NCBI GenBank assembly: GCA_965197555.1
Contig: OZ240213.1
Coordinates: 2,542,001 to 2,606,000, forward strand
DNA length: 64,000 bases
Reading direction: 5' to 3'
Origin: G965197555 sp965197555
Lineage (GTDB): Bacteria; Chloroflexota; Dehalococcoidia; Lucifugimonadales; UBA3495
Within the stretch, counting starts at the first letter, position 1. Every line of letters begins with the position of its first letter. The notes below the pieces were generated by a model that did no database searches, was not told the origin of the DNA, and was given only the letters and a program-made list of their open reading frames with translations. The position numbers and the translations under genes were made by a program. Below are positions 54,618 to 63,286 of the stretch, piece after piece.

Positions 54618-54848
54618 ATGTGCCGGAGCATTAGGACCCTGCGCACGCCAGGCTCACAGCCGTCCGAAGAGGAAGTAAGGGCAGCGGCGCTTCAGTTCGT
54701 CCGTAAGATTAGTGGGTACAACAAGCCATCCCAAGTAGACTCCGAAGTATTCGGTTTGGCTGTCGACGAGATCACCCTAGCATCCTATAAGATGCTAAAC
54801 TCCCTTAAATCCCCAAATCCTCCAGCATCCCAACGGCCTAAAAGATAA
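54618..54848 (+). CDS. DUF2277 family protein
   Basis: A 76-residue protein beginning MCRSIRTLRTPGSQPSEEE and continuing VRAAALQFVRKISGYNKPSQ, the DUF2277 signature including the N-terminal MCRSI. Function unknown. The frame is open back to 54573, but ATG 54618 has GAGAGG eight bases upstream and starts with the conserved Cys. It follows the CoA-transferase B gene on the same strand. Confidence 0.88.
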   Translation: MCRSIRTLRTPGSQPSEEEVRAAALQFVRKISGYNKPSQVDSEVFGLAVDEITLASYKMLNSLKSPNPPASQRPKR

Positions 54849-54905
54849 TCAAAAGCCCTGACGGCAAGGGGACCAATCGCCTTGACGCCGGCTTCTAGGA
54901 GCAAA

Positions 54906-55667
54906 ATGCGACTCCTGTCCTGGAATGTAAACGGCCTTCGAGCGGTGGAGAAGAAGGGGTTTTTGGACTGGTTCAAAGGGACAGGCCCCGACATATTGTG
55001 CATTCAGGAAACCAAGCTCCAGGAACACCAAATTCCGCCGACCCTCAGGAGTGTCGAGGGGTTTCATACCTTCTTTGAGTCTGGGGAAAGGAAGGGATAT
55101 AGCGGAGTGGCCGTGTACTCCAAGAGGGAACCTGGCGTGATATCCACTGGATTTGGTTCGGAGGAGTTAGACAACGAAGGGCGGATCCTGATCGCCGATT
55201 ACTCGGACTTCGTGCTGTTCAACATTTATTTTCCCAATGGCAGGTCCTCAACTGAACGCTCGGAATATAAGATGAAGTTCTATCATGCCTTTTTGGATTT
55301 TGTAGACGGCATGAAGCAAAGCGGCCGCAACATTGTAATCTGCGGGGACTTGAACACTGCCCATAAGGAGATAGACTTAGCTCGGCCCAAAGCCAACGAG
55401 ACCACTTCAGGATTCTTGCCCCAAGAGCGCGCCTGGATGGACGAGTTGGTTGACCATGGGTACGTTGACACCTTTAGGATGTTCAACCAGGAGCCAGAGC
55501 ACTATTCTTATTGGGATATGATGAGCAGGGCGCGGGAGAGGAACGTTGGTTGGCGGATCGATTATTTCTTCGTCAGCGAGGGCTTCAAAGACCACGTAAA
55601 GTCGGCCTTTATTCTTCCTGAGGTGATGGGCTCCGACCACTGCCCGGTTGGAATCGACATTGAATGA
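54906..55667 (+). CDS. xth: Exodeoxyribonuclease III
   Basis: A 253-residue AP endonuclease/3'-5' exonuclease for base-excision repair. LSWNVNGLRA lies at 4-13, CIQETKLQEHQIP near 40, SGVAVYSK near 72, GDLNTAHKEIDLARP near 145 and EVMGSDHCPVGIDIE at the end with the catalytic Asp-His. ATG 54906 has AGGAG five bases upstream; a TTG at 54882 is possible. Its stop overlaps an ATG (ATGA) of the next frame. Confidence 0.96.
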   Translation: MRLLSWNVNGLRAVEKKGFLDWFKGTGPDILCIQETKLQEHQIPPTLRSVEGFHTFFESGERKGYSGVAVYSKREPGVISTGFGSEELDNEGRILIADYSDFVLFNIYFPNGRSSTERSEYKMKFYHAFLDFVDGMKQSGRNIVICGDLNTAHKEIDLARPKANETTSGFLPQERAWMDELVDHGYVDTFRMFNQEPEHYSYWDMMSRARERNVGWRIDYFFVSEGFKDHVKSAFILPEVMGSDHCPVGIDIE

Positions 55668-55732
55668 ACCACCACCATTCCGGGGCTGAGTCGAGAAGGC
55701 CCGGTCCTATGGGCTCTGATAGAGGGGTAGCA

Positions 55733-56467
55733 GTGAACAAAATAGAACGGGACCGCGTCATGATGCAGGCGACTGAAGAGGATCGCCTCGTCTTTCGCCG
55801 GATCATCTCCCAAGTCCAGGCAGAGGTCAAAGCCCTGAATTGTACCAGCGCCACCCGGCAATCGTTGCTCGCCGCGAGAGCACAGGATGCTTCGACGACA
55901 TTGAAGGCCCAGTTGGAAGCAGTAATCGCGCGCGACCGACAAGGCCCAACGGAAGGGCGGGTCCCACCGGACTTCGACCTCAAGATGCTTGGCTCTCCGG
56001 AGCAAGTGCAGCTATCCAGCTTCCCAGGCAGGAGCCCGGTGGCTCTGGTGTTCGGCAGCTACACTTGACCCCCGTTCCGCAGCCAGGTGGGACGCCTGGA
56101 AGAGATCTACGGCAGGTTCAAGGACTACATTCAGTTCTACGTGGTCTACGTACAGGAGGCCCATCCCTCGGATGGGTGGCAGGTGGAGAGCAACGTGGAG
56201 CAAGGGATATTGTTCCGGCAGCACCAGAGCTTTGAAGAACGCCACGAGGCAGCCAGCGCCTGTAGTCTGGACCTCAATATTTCCATCCCGGTACTAGTGG
56301 AGCAGATGGACAACGCGGTCGACGAAGCTTATGGGGCCAATCCGGAGCGGCTATTCCTGATCGACATGGATGGCTCGGTGGCCTATTGCGGAGGCGCCGG
56401 CCCGCATTTCTTTGATGTGGATCAATGGGAGCAGGCGATCGAGGCTTGCATGGCTAAGCAAGCCTGA
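55733..56467 (+). CDS. Deiodinase-like selenoprotein with in-frame TGA (Sec112)
   Basis: The frame holds an in-frame TGA at 56066-56068 and otherwise runs open to 56467, giving 244 residues. The TGA falls in FGSYT-U-PPFRSQ. This matches the iodothyronine deiodinase active site (FGSCT-Sec-PPF). Downstream, VYVQEAHPSDGWQ, VEQMDNAVDEAYGANPERLFLID and CGGAGPHFF are also deiodinase-family motifs. A CCAGG/CCTGG hairpin (56083-56099) starts 14 bases after the TGA, as bacterial SECIS elements do. GTG 55733 has AGAGGGG upstream; ATG 55664 overlapping xth is an alternative. The substrate is probably not thyroid hormone. A TGA nonsense mutation is the competing explanation. Confidence 0.8.
56083..56099 (+). 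promoter_or_regulatory. Candidate bacterial SECIS hairpin
   Basis: CCAGG (56083-56087) and CCTGG (56095-56099) form a 5-bp stem with apical loop TGGGACG. The loop begins 19 bases after the TGA and has G in its first two positions. Published rules for bacterial SECIS elements ask for a loop start 16-37 bases downstream and a G among the first two loop bases, both met here. Confidence 0.6.
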
Positions 56468-56533
56468 CGTCGGTCGAAGACTGGCGAATCCGTTGCAAGC
56501 CCAGTTCGGCAGGACAATTACAGAGGGGGACTA

Positions 56534-57694
56534 ATGAAAGAACAAGTGGATGTCTACTTCCATTCTCAGCAACCCTACAGTCATGTGACCGACGAAGACC
56601 TTGGGCAGTACATGTCGGGGCGCCTGGATTTCCCCAACACGTTCTTCGACCCGCAGAAGGCCCATGCCCTCTATAACCAGTACCATGAGCAATACGCCAT
56701 GGCGGACGAGTCGGGCCTCGACGGCATCATGACTAACGAGCACCATGCTTCCTACTGGAATATGAAACCTTCCGCTAACCTAGACGCCGCAGTGATCAGC
56801 AAGATTACCAACAGGGTCAAGATCGCTATCTTAGGCAACATAATTCCCATCAACGACCCTATAAGAATGGCTGAAGAACTGGCTATGTTGGACTGCTACT
56901 CCGGGGGGAGGTTGATCTCCGGCTTCGTGCGCGGCGGCGCAGTTGAAACCCTTCAAGCGGGAATCGACCCCACGGAGAACCGGGAACGCTTCGAGGAAGC
57001 GCACGACCTGATAATCAAGTGCTGGACCACTCCGGGACCGTTCCGCTATGAAGGAAAGTACTATCATTACCGGATGGTCAACCCTTGGGTGCTGCCGATG
57101 CAAAAACCCCACCCGCCGATTTGGTTCCCTGGGGGTTCCAGCCCGGAAAGCGTCAAGTGGGCGGCTGAGCACCAGTACGCCTACATGAACCTAGGCGCTC
57201 TGATCGAGCTCACCAAGGACCTTAAACAGATATACATCGACACCGCCCGCGAAACTGGCTTCACCCCAGGCCCCGAACACTTTGGATACCAGATGCGAGC
57301 GCTGGTGGCCGACACCGACGAAAAAGCTCAAGAATTGGGACGGGGTTTCCTGTGGACCCAGAATCATCGCATGCGGGGGCCGATTGAACATACTGATCCG
57401 CCCGGGTACCAGTCCAGGGTAGCCAGCGCCATGATGGCCCGTCGTGTCGGTGGTGGCGGTGGACCGGTGGTGAGTTACGAGCAACTCCAAGCCGTCAACG
57501 CAATCGTGGTGGGCAGTCCGGAAACAGTGACCCGCAAGCTGGCTTCAACGATTGAGGCGCTGAATCCGGGTTACCTGATAATCATTGGAAGCGATGGCAA
57601 CCTCCCTCACCAAGATGTGATGCGGTCCGTTCAACTCCTGGGCACCGAAGTGGTCCCAGCGCTACACGAGATAAAGCTTCAGCCTTACTCGTAA
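56534..57694 (+). CDS. LLM-class flavin-dependent oxidoreductase (bacterial luciferase-like)
   Basis: A 386-residue flavin-dependent monooxygenase-like protein of the luciferase-like TIM barrel. DESGLDGIMTNEHHASYWNM, IAILGNIIPINDPIRMAEELAMLDCYSGGRLISGFVRGG and QKPHPPIWFPGGSSPESV are family motifs. Such enzymes use reduced FMN or F420 to oxidise varied organics. Expansion of this family is a feature of SAR202-type Chloroflexota. An AGAGGGGG-type site precedes the ATG. No reductase gene is adjacent. Confidence 0.93.
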   Translation: MKEQVDVYFHSQQPYSHVTDEDLGQYMSGRLDFPNTFFDPQKAHALYNQYHEQYAMADESGLDGIMTNEHHASYWNMKPSANLDAAVISKITNRVKIAILGNIIPINDPIRMAEELAMLDCYSGGRLISGFVRGGAVETLQAGIDPTENRERFEEAHDLIIKCWTTPGPFRYEGKYYHYRMVNPWVLPMQKPHPPIWFPGGSSPESVKWAAEHQYAYMNLGALIELTKDLKQIYIDTARETGFTPGPEHFGYQMRALVADTDEKAQELGRGFLWTQNHRMRGPIEHTDPPGYQSRVASAMMARRVGGGGGPVVSYEQLQAVNAIVVGSPETVTRKLASTIEALNPGYLIIIGSDGNLPHQDVMRSVQLLGTEVVPALHEIKLQPYS

Positions 57695-57767
57695 CCTGAC
57701 CCATTCTGTGAGCCGGATACCCAAATATCCATAGCCTTAGACACAACCTCAAAACCGGAGCCGGCGG

Positions 57768-57831
57768 CCCTTCGACAGGTTCAGGGCGAACGATTTACAT
57801 TTGCACTCCGTTCGTGCCGAGCTTGTGAAAG
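57768..57831. repeat. REP-like imperfect inverted repeat
   Basis: Left arm CCCTTCGACAGGTTCAGGG plus CGAACG (57768-57792) and right arm CCGTTCGTGCCGAGCTTGTG plus AAAG (57808-57831) are imperfectly complementary around a short AT-rich loop. This closely resembles the widespread intergenic element with core TTCGACAAGCTCAGGGCGAAC. It lies alone in the 233-base gap before the serine hydrolase gene. Confidence 0.6.
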
Positions 57832-57927
57832 CACAGACTGGGCGACTGGCCTACATTTTGAGATAGTTATTTTGTCAGCAAGCCCTGCCTGGTCGGCTCG
57901 GTCGGAAAAATAACAGGAGGATTAACC

Positions 57928-59028
57928 ATGGTCGTAGCGGCGGACGCAGTACAAATGGCCCCAAGCGGTCTAAAGCGGTTAGAGGCCCTATTTCACGAGC
58001 AAATTGAAACCGGAGTGCATCCCGGGGCCGCTTTGGCCGTGTACCGCTACGGGAAGCTAGCCGTGGACCTTTATGGGGGAACAGCTAACAAGGAGTCGGG
58101 GATACCCGTTGCTCACGACACCATGTTCGTTCTCTATTCATCGACCAAGCCGCTGGCTGCGGCGTGCATTCATATCCTCTGGGAGAGAGGAAAGTTGGAC
58201 TGGGATGACCGCGTAGCCAGCTACTGGCCGGAGTTCGCCAACAACGGCAAGGGCGACGTCACCGTCCGCCATATCCTGACCCACAGGGGTGGTTTTCCGG
58301 ATACTCCCGCCGAGCTCAGTTGGGACCGGTGGCACGATTGGGGGGTGGTCGCCAAGGCTATGGAGGCGATCTCTCCCACCTATGAGCCCGGCAAAGTTAT
58401 AGCCTACCACCCTCGTAATTTCGGTTGGGTCATCGGAGAATTGGTTAGGCGCATCGACGGTCGGCCAATTCAGCAGTTCTTTGAAGAGGAAATCAAGAGC
58501 ACCCTGAACATGCAGGATACATTTATCGGGTTGCCGGCAGCCCTTGAAGGTCGCGTATCCACCATTTTCGCCATGGAAGACTGCGATCGCTCGGCCATGG
58601 TTACCACCTACAATCGGCCCGAGGTACACCAAGTAGTGCAACCGGCCGGGGGTGGGATCGCCACCGCTCGGGACCTAGGACTGTTTTACGCGGCGCTGGC
58701 TGGCCAAGGGGTACTAAATGGCCAGCGTATCCTCAAACCTGAGACGGTGACTGAAGTAACTCAACTGCAGGTCGAAGGCATGGACCACAGCCTGGAGCGA
58801 CAGGTTAGCCGCACCCTGGGGATGGTCCTCGCTGATCCCAGAATGGGCAGTAACGGGGTGGAGCCCAATCGCACCTTCGGTCACGGCGGCGCTGGCACCT
58901 CTGTTGGTTGGGCGGACCCTGACAGTGGGCTCGGCGTTGCTTACATCACCAACGGATTCCGGGCGGAGCAGTCAAATGCCCAACGGCTGGCCGCGATTTC
59001 TCAAGCCGTCCGCGACGCCTGCCGCTGA
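57928..59028 (+). CDS. Serine hydrolase, beta-lactamase/EstB family
   Basis: A 366-residue class C beta-lactamase-like hydrolase. The SxxK motif is Ser71-Ser-Thr-Lys74 in VLYSSTKPLAA. The Tyr motif is in IAYHPRNFGWVIGELV near 154, and the C-terminal H-x-G equivalent in TFGHGGAGTSVGWAD near 312. No signal peptide is visible, so it is probably a cytoplasmic esterase or amidase and not a true beta-lactamase. GGAGG precedes the ATG. Confidence 0.92.
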   Translation: MVVAADAVQMAPSGLKRLEALFHEQIETGVHPGAALAVYRYGKLAVDLYGGTANKESGIPVAHDTMFVLYSSTKPLAAACIHILWERGKLDWDDRVASYWPEFANNGKGDVTVRHILTHRGGFPDTPAELSWDRWHDWGVVAKAMEAISPTYEPGKVIAYHPRNFGWVIGELVRRIDGRPIQQFFEEEIKSTLNMQDTFIGLPAALEGRVSTIFAMEDCDRSAMVTTYNRPEVHQVVQPAGGGIATARDLGLFYAALAGQGVLNGQRILKPETVTEVTQLQVEGMDHSLERQVSRTLGMVLADPRMGSNGVEPNRTFGHGGAGTSVGWADPDSGLGVAYITNGFRAEQSNAQRLAAISQAVRDACR

Positions 59029-59097
59029 CTTGGTTAGGCATCTCCCTCGTCGGACGTCACGTACCTCATAACTGAGCATCAATAAGGAGAATCGCAG

Positions 59098-59289
59098 ATG
59101 GCGGGACCCAACGAGACTTACCAAATCGAGCTAAAACCGGACCAGATGGCTTTCGTGCGGTCCACCAAGGAGAAATTCAATATCCCGGACGAGAGCAAGG
59201 TGTTGCGGATTGTGATGGACTACTTGCTCTCGAATCCAGGGATTCACAGCTCGGTCTTCGGGGACACCCGCTGCCTTCGCTGTGAATAA
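59098..59289 (+). CDS. Small conserved-looking protein, possible RHH-like
   Basis: A 63-residue protein: an N-terminal strand YQIELKPDQMAFVRSTKEKF is followed by a helix-turn-helix-like stretch IPDESKVLRIVMDYLL, reminiscent of ribbon-helix-helix DNA-binding proteins. It ends with CLRCE, a possible metal or redox Cys pair. AAGGAG lies about eight bases before the ATG. It follows the serine hydrolase gene by 69 bases. I do not recognise a named family. Confidence 0.7.
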   Translation: MAGPNETYQIELKPDQMAFVRSTKEKFNIPDESKVLRIVMDYLLSNPGIHSSVFGDTRCLRCE

Positions 59290-59321
59290 AATCGGGTATT
59301 GCCCTTGGGACTTCTAGTGGC

Positions 59322-59747
59322 TTATCCCATTTGCTGGACAGCTTCCAGCGCCAGCCGGTAGCCGAATACGCCGAACCCGTAGACCGAGCCCTGGCACACC
59401 GGTTGTATGGCCGAGACGGTCCCCCGGGCAGTGGGGTTGGAGGCGTGGACCTCAATTACCGGAAACTTTACCTGGGTGATGGCGTTACGTAGGGGTCCGG
59501 TGCCGGTGGTATAGCCAGCCGGGTTGATCAGCGCAGCGTCAAAGTCCCGCTCGTGGGCGTTGTATAGTGCGTTGACTATCTCGCCCTCAATGTTCGAGTG
59601 GACCAACTCCACATCCACCCCCAGGCCTTCGGCATAGGCCTGAATTTGCTCGTTGATTTCGTCCAGGGTTGTGGTGCCAAAAATCTCCACCTGTGACTTG
59701 CCTCGCATATTCATGCCTGCTCCCTGGATTATTAAAACCTTTGTCAT
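59322..59747 (-). CDS. Type II 3-dehydroquinate dehydratase (AroQ) homologue, active site degenerate
   Basis: A 141-residue flavodoxin-like AroQ fold. GTTTLDEINEQIQ, VHSNIEGEIVNALYNA, INPAGYT and FPVIEVHASN are clear family segments. The usual loop GPNLNLLGxREPxxYG reads GAGMNMRGKSQVEIFG: the catalytic Tyr is Phe23, the loop Arg is absent and the Asn of GPN is lost. His in EVHASN remains. It is unlikely to be an efficient dehydroquinase and may be a relative acting on another substrate. No aro genes lie nearby. Confidence 0.85.
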   Translation of the reverse strand: MTKVLIIQGAGMNMRGKSQVEIFGTTTLDEINEQIQAYAEGLGVDVELVHSNIEGEIVNALYNAHERDFDAALINPAGYTTGTGPLRNAITQVKFPVIEVHASNPTARGTVSAIQPVCQGSVYGFGVFGYRLALEAVQQMG

Positions 59748-59898
59748 CGCTGCCTCCCAAAGCTGGTACAGGGTTGTAGTTGAATACAGCCGCCAGTGTA
59801 GCCACAGAGATCATGAAGCACGCGGAGGATCGAATCCTTGAGAGTCTGTGGCCCTTCGTTCTATCGCCAGGGGACGAATTCCGCTATAGCCAAGTATA

Positions 59899-60495
59899 TC
59901 ATTCCAAGTCTTCGTTCATGCCAACGGCGTGGCTTGGACCGTACACACCTTCCGTTACCGGGTCGGTGGGAGTCTCTGTAACATATCCTGTAAGAAGTAC
60001 ATCCAGTTGCACCATCAGGAGCTTGTTCCAGGCCAATGACGCCTCAGCCGCTGCCTGAACATCTTCTATCTCCTGGTGCAGAACCTGAGCGAGGGCCGTT
60101 TGGATGAAAGAGATAGTGCCGACCATATACCGGCTGGGAATGGACCCCAGGTGGGCCCGATGGGAAGGAGGATGGCTATGGACGATGCCGGTGGCGAGAA
60201 CCCGGATGGGATAATCTGTATCAATCTTGAATTCTATCGAGCCACGTAGCCACCGAGCCAGACTGTGTTTTCGTCGGTCCAACTTTTGGATGTCCACTTC
60301 GCCGTCTGCTTCCAGAAAGAACTTGCGGGACCCTGAAAAGGTTAGGAAGTGATCGTAGACCCCGGCCGTTAGCTCATCCGCGTGCTTCAAGACCACGGGC
60401 CCGCTGGCCTGTATTAGCGCGAGCTCCCTCGGGCCCAACCCTACGAACTCCGCAACTTCCCTCATTCGGGCCGGCCAATCTACTAGTTGGGGCAT
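59899..60495 (-). CDS. Protoglobin-family heme protein
   Basis: A 198-residue single-domain globin of the protoglobin/globin-coupled-sensor type. GLGPRELALIQASGPVVLKHADELTAGVYDHF-type helices are followed by VLATGIVHSHPPSHRAHLGS, which holds the candidate proximal His, and SRYMVGTISFIQ. No transducer or cyclase domain follows, so it is stand-alone, probably binding O2, NO or CO. Transcribed on the same strand as the AroQ homologue and MFS gene. Confidence 0.85.
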   Translation of the reverse strand: MPQLVDWPARMREVAEFVGLGPRELALIQASGPVVLKHADELTAGVYDHFLTFSGSRKFFLEADGEVDIQKLDRRKHSLARWLRGSIEFKIDTDYPIRVLATGIVHSHPPSHRAHLGSIPSRYMVGTISFIQTALAQVLHQEIEDVQAAAEASLAWNKLLMVQLDVLLTGYVTETPTDPVTEGVYGPSHAVGMNEDLE

Positions 60496-60626
60496 GTCTC
60501 CTCCCGATGGATTGCGAACGGTCGGATCTTAGTGGTTGGACAATTGTGCTCTCTTAGACAGAGAGAATATATCATTCGTTGGAAGACGACGGGGGTTATT
60601 CCCTTGACCTAGTGGGGACTAGCCGG

Positions 60627-61892
60627 TTACCGCGCCGGTGGGATTTGGACCACCGGCTTCCAGACCAGGGGCGCCAGCCATACGACGGGTAACAATAGCA
60701 CCAGTCCAGCCAACGCGTTTCCCGAGATTGCCCACTGAGTGCTCAACGTTGCGATAGCACCCATTTCCAACGTTCCCAGGGGTGTGCTAACACCGATGCA
60801 AAAGCTGAGCAATCCCAGCGTTCGGCCCCGCATCTCCGTGGGGGCCGCCGTCATCGCGATTGTGCTTTGCATGGTGCTAAACCCGGCTTGCCCAATTCCG
60901 CCGATTAACAACAAGCCAAAGGCCAGCCCATACCAAGTAGACCATGGGAAGAGGACGGCGCTCACTAGCACTACTAGCGAGCCGATGACTAGAACGCGTC
61001 CCAAGTAATTAAGGTTCCGGGTGAGGGCCATCGCTACGGCTCCCGCGAGTTGTCCAAAGCTCTCCGACGCCACCAGCAGACCCACCAGGGCCGCTCCCAC
61101 ATGCAGGTGGTTTAGCCCGATGACGGGGATGAATTGTCTAACCGGAAACGCCATCGCGTTCATCACGATGGTAACGTACAGCAGTCCCAAGAGCATTGGG
61201 CTATTGATGGCGTACCGGACCGCTTCTTTCAGGCTCTGGACCAGGGGCTCTGGTGATATTTGGCGCTGGACCATGGGTATCCTCACCCTGGTCAGCATTA
61301 CCAATAGATTGGCGGTATGGATACCGAGCAAGCATTGGTATGCGCCGTTATATCCCAAGCTATCGATCAGGAGTCCTGCCCCAACCGGGCCGATCATTCT
61401 GCCAGTGGTGTTTGTGATTACCTCCAAGGACATGGCATTGACTATGCGGCCCTCTCCCACTATGTCCAGAATGCCGGTACGCCGAGCGGGGTCTTCCAGG
61501 GCTTTGGTAACGCCAAGAAGAGTGGCGGCACTGAATATCTGCCACGGTGAGATTGAGTCCAGCATGATAAGGGTCAGCAGAGTGCCCGCCGTCGTTGTGT
61601 TTATCGCTTGAGCCGCCATCAGTGTCCTGCGGCGGCTGAAGCGGTCGGCGATCAAACCAGTGAAAGGGGATACCAACGGCCTGGCCGCATTGTTGAAAAC
61701 CAGAATGAGTGCGATCTGGAAAGGAGACTGGGTGATTTGGAATACGAGCAGGCTGAGGACCAGTAGCTCCATCCCTCTGGCGGTCTCACTTAACCAGCCT
61801 ACATACCATAACGTTCGGAAATTGGGGATTTGAAGCACCGACAATGCGGGGATGGACCCAGTGGCTCGACGGTGAAACAACCCGGACCTCAT
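60627..61892 (-). CDS. MFS transporter
   Basis: A 421-residue membrane protein with about 12 hydrophobic helices. The cytoplasmic loop TGLIADRFSRRRTLMAAQ between helices 2 and 3 is the MFS signature. The branch resembles the enterobactin-exporter-type (MFS_3) proteins. Direction and substrate are unknown. It is divergent from the glycerophosphodiesterase gene. Confidence 0.92.
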   Translation of the reverse strand: MRSGLFHRRATGSIPALSVLQIPNFRTLWYVGWLSETARGMELLVLSLLVFQITQSPFQIALILVFNNAARPLVSPFTGLIADRFSRRRTLMAAQAINTTTAGTLLTLIMLDSISPWQIFSAATLLGVTKALEDPARRTGILDIVGEGRIVNAMSLEVITNTTGRMIGPVGAGLLIDSLGYNGAYQCLLGIHTANLLVMLTRVRIPMVQRQISPEPLVQSLKEAVRYAINSPMLLGLLYVTIVMNAMAFPVRQFIPVIGLNHLHVGAALVGLLVASESFGQLAGAVAMALTRNLNYLGRVLVIGSLVVLVSAVLFPWSTWYGLAFGLLLIGGIGQAGFSTMQSTIAMTAAPTEMRGRTLGLLSFCIGVSTPLGTLEMGAIATLSTQWAISGNALAGLVLLLPVVWLAPLVWKPVVQIPPAR

Positions 61893-61974
61893 TCAGCCTT
61901 GGTAGGGCAGTGGACGATGGTACTGCTCTACCAGGGGGACTTGGAGTAACAGAAACCAGTGCCAACATTCTATA

Positions 61975-62003
61975 TTGACAGACCCCTGGAACCGTAGTTT
62001 ACT
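61975..62003 (+). promoter_or_regulatory. Sigma-70-type promoter of the glycerophosphodiesterase gene
   Basis: TTGACA at 61975-61980, a 17-base spacer and TTTACT at 61998-62003. Its leader contains a perfect 8-bp stem GCGCCCTG/CAGGGCGC (62034-62041, 62055-62062) with a 13-base loop and no T-run. Confidence 0.65.
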
Positions 62004-62083
62004 TTGTTGACCTTAGTGAGCCGATGTAGTGAAGCGCCCTGGGCTACCGGGAAACAGGGCGCAACCAGCAAGGACGACAAGGT

Positions 62084-62890
62084 TTGGCGTCAGGTACGAA
62101 TCTAAGGGTAACCACCTGGGACATAGAGCCTGGATCTCAGAGGTTTCCCCTCATCATTGCCCATCGGGGGGACGTTAGCCGGGCGCCCGAGAATACCTTG
62201 CCCGCTTTTCACAAGGCCTTAATCGGGGGCGCCGACGGAATCGAGTTGGACGTTCGTCTGACTCGGGACAATCACCTGGTGGTATTCCATGACCGAAAGC
62301 TTGACCGGACCAGCGATGGCTCCGGGCTGGTGGCCCGCCGCACCCTACGCGAACTGAAGGCTTTGGACGTCGGCTCGTGGTTTAGCCATGCGTTTCACGG
62401 AGAGCGGATGCCTTCCCTGGACGAGGTGTTTGAGTTACTGCCCAAGGACTTCCTCATCAACGTGGAAATGAAGGTGGTTATCGATGGGATGAAGCGCATT
62501 GCCCACTTGGTGGCTGAGAACATACGCCGTCATCAGCGGTGGGCCAGCACGTTGGTCGCCAGCTTCAACCCTGTGGCGCTCTACCACCTGCGGCGTGTGG
62601 AACCCCGCATACACCGAGGGTATATCTGGTCCAAGAGGCATCCATACCCAATCCGTGCCCGGTGGTTGAGTCCCTTGGTGCAAGCCCATTGGTTCGACCC
62701 GGCCAACGATACCTGTAGTCTCAAAGTGCACCGGAGTTTCAGGCGCAGAGGGTGCCGGGTGCTGGCGTGGGACGTTGACTTCGACCGCGACCTGGGCGCC
62801 ATGGCTTCGGAACGGCTCGATGCCGTGGTAACCGACCACCTCGCCGACATGCTCGAGCGGAAGGACACGCTGGCCCGCCAGTTGGCTTGA
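62084..62890 (+). CDS. Glycerophosphodiester phosphodiesterase
   Basis: A 268-residue GDPD TIM barrel. LIIAHRGDVSRAPENTLPAF lies at 23-42, with the catalytic His and metal Glu. GIELDVRLTRDNHLVVFHDRKLDRT contributes the second His and metal ligands. INVEMK lies mid-protein. It hydrolyses glycerophosphodiesters to glycerol-3-phosphate and an alcohol. The start is TTG at 62084. No signal peptide, so cytoplasmic. Motifs and length are complete. Confidence 0.93.
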   Translation: MASGTNLRVTTWDIEPGSQRFPLIIAHRGDVSRAPENTLPAFHKALIGGADGIELDVRLTRDNHLVVFHDRKLDRTSDGSGLVARRTLRELKALDVGSWFSHAFHGERMPSLDEVFELLPKDFLINVEMKVVIDGMKRIAHLVAENIRRHQRWASTLVASFNPVALYHLRRVEPRIHRGYIWSKRHPYPIRARWLSPLVQAHWFDPANDTCSLKVHRSFRRRGCRVLAWDVDFDRDLGAMASERLDAVVTDHLADMLERKDTLARQLA

Positions 62891-63286
62891 TCATCCCGTT
62901 CAGCGGTCAAGAACCTACGGTCACCGGTGTCCGATTTTGCTATCGGTCCCTGCCAGGATTCAGGGATTAACTCCTTCCCGTCTAGACGCAGTCCGGGGAT
63001 CTTCAACCGAGGAGCCCACAACCGCCTCCACAAGGCACAATCCCACGCTGGATTAATTCCGTGATTGACTCCCCTCTCCGTGGTTGATCCAGGTCATACC
63101 GTTCAAGTTCCCAGGTTATTGTGGTATAATAACTTTGGCCTATTATGTCTGAAATTTAGGAAGTTACGGTAAGAGTCCCAGGCGCAACCGGAAGCGCCCA
63201 GGAACGATATATCTAAGGGTTGAGGGGTAGCCCACGGAGCAATCAACGGTCATCCGAGAGGAGTTTTTCGGAAGGGAAGGCGGTAA
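62891..63286 (+). promoter_or_regulatory. Intergenic region with dnaG promoter
   Basis: This 396-base gap holds an extended -10 element, TGG plus TATAAT at 63122-63130, about 150 bases before dnaG, with no good -35. The remainder shows no gene, tRNA or clear hairpin. Confidence 0.55.

Noticed and set aside
56066..56086. Frameshift or two separate genes around the deiodinase stop
   Set aside because: The upstream and downstream parts are in the same frame; only a single TGA separates them, at a Sec position. The GTG at 56087 has no independent ribosome site.
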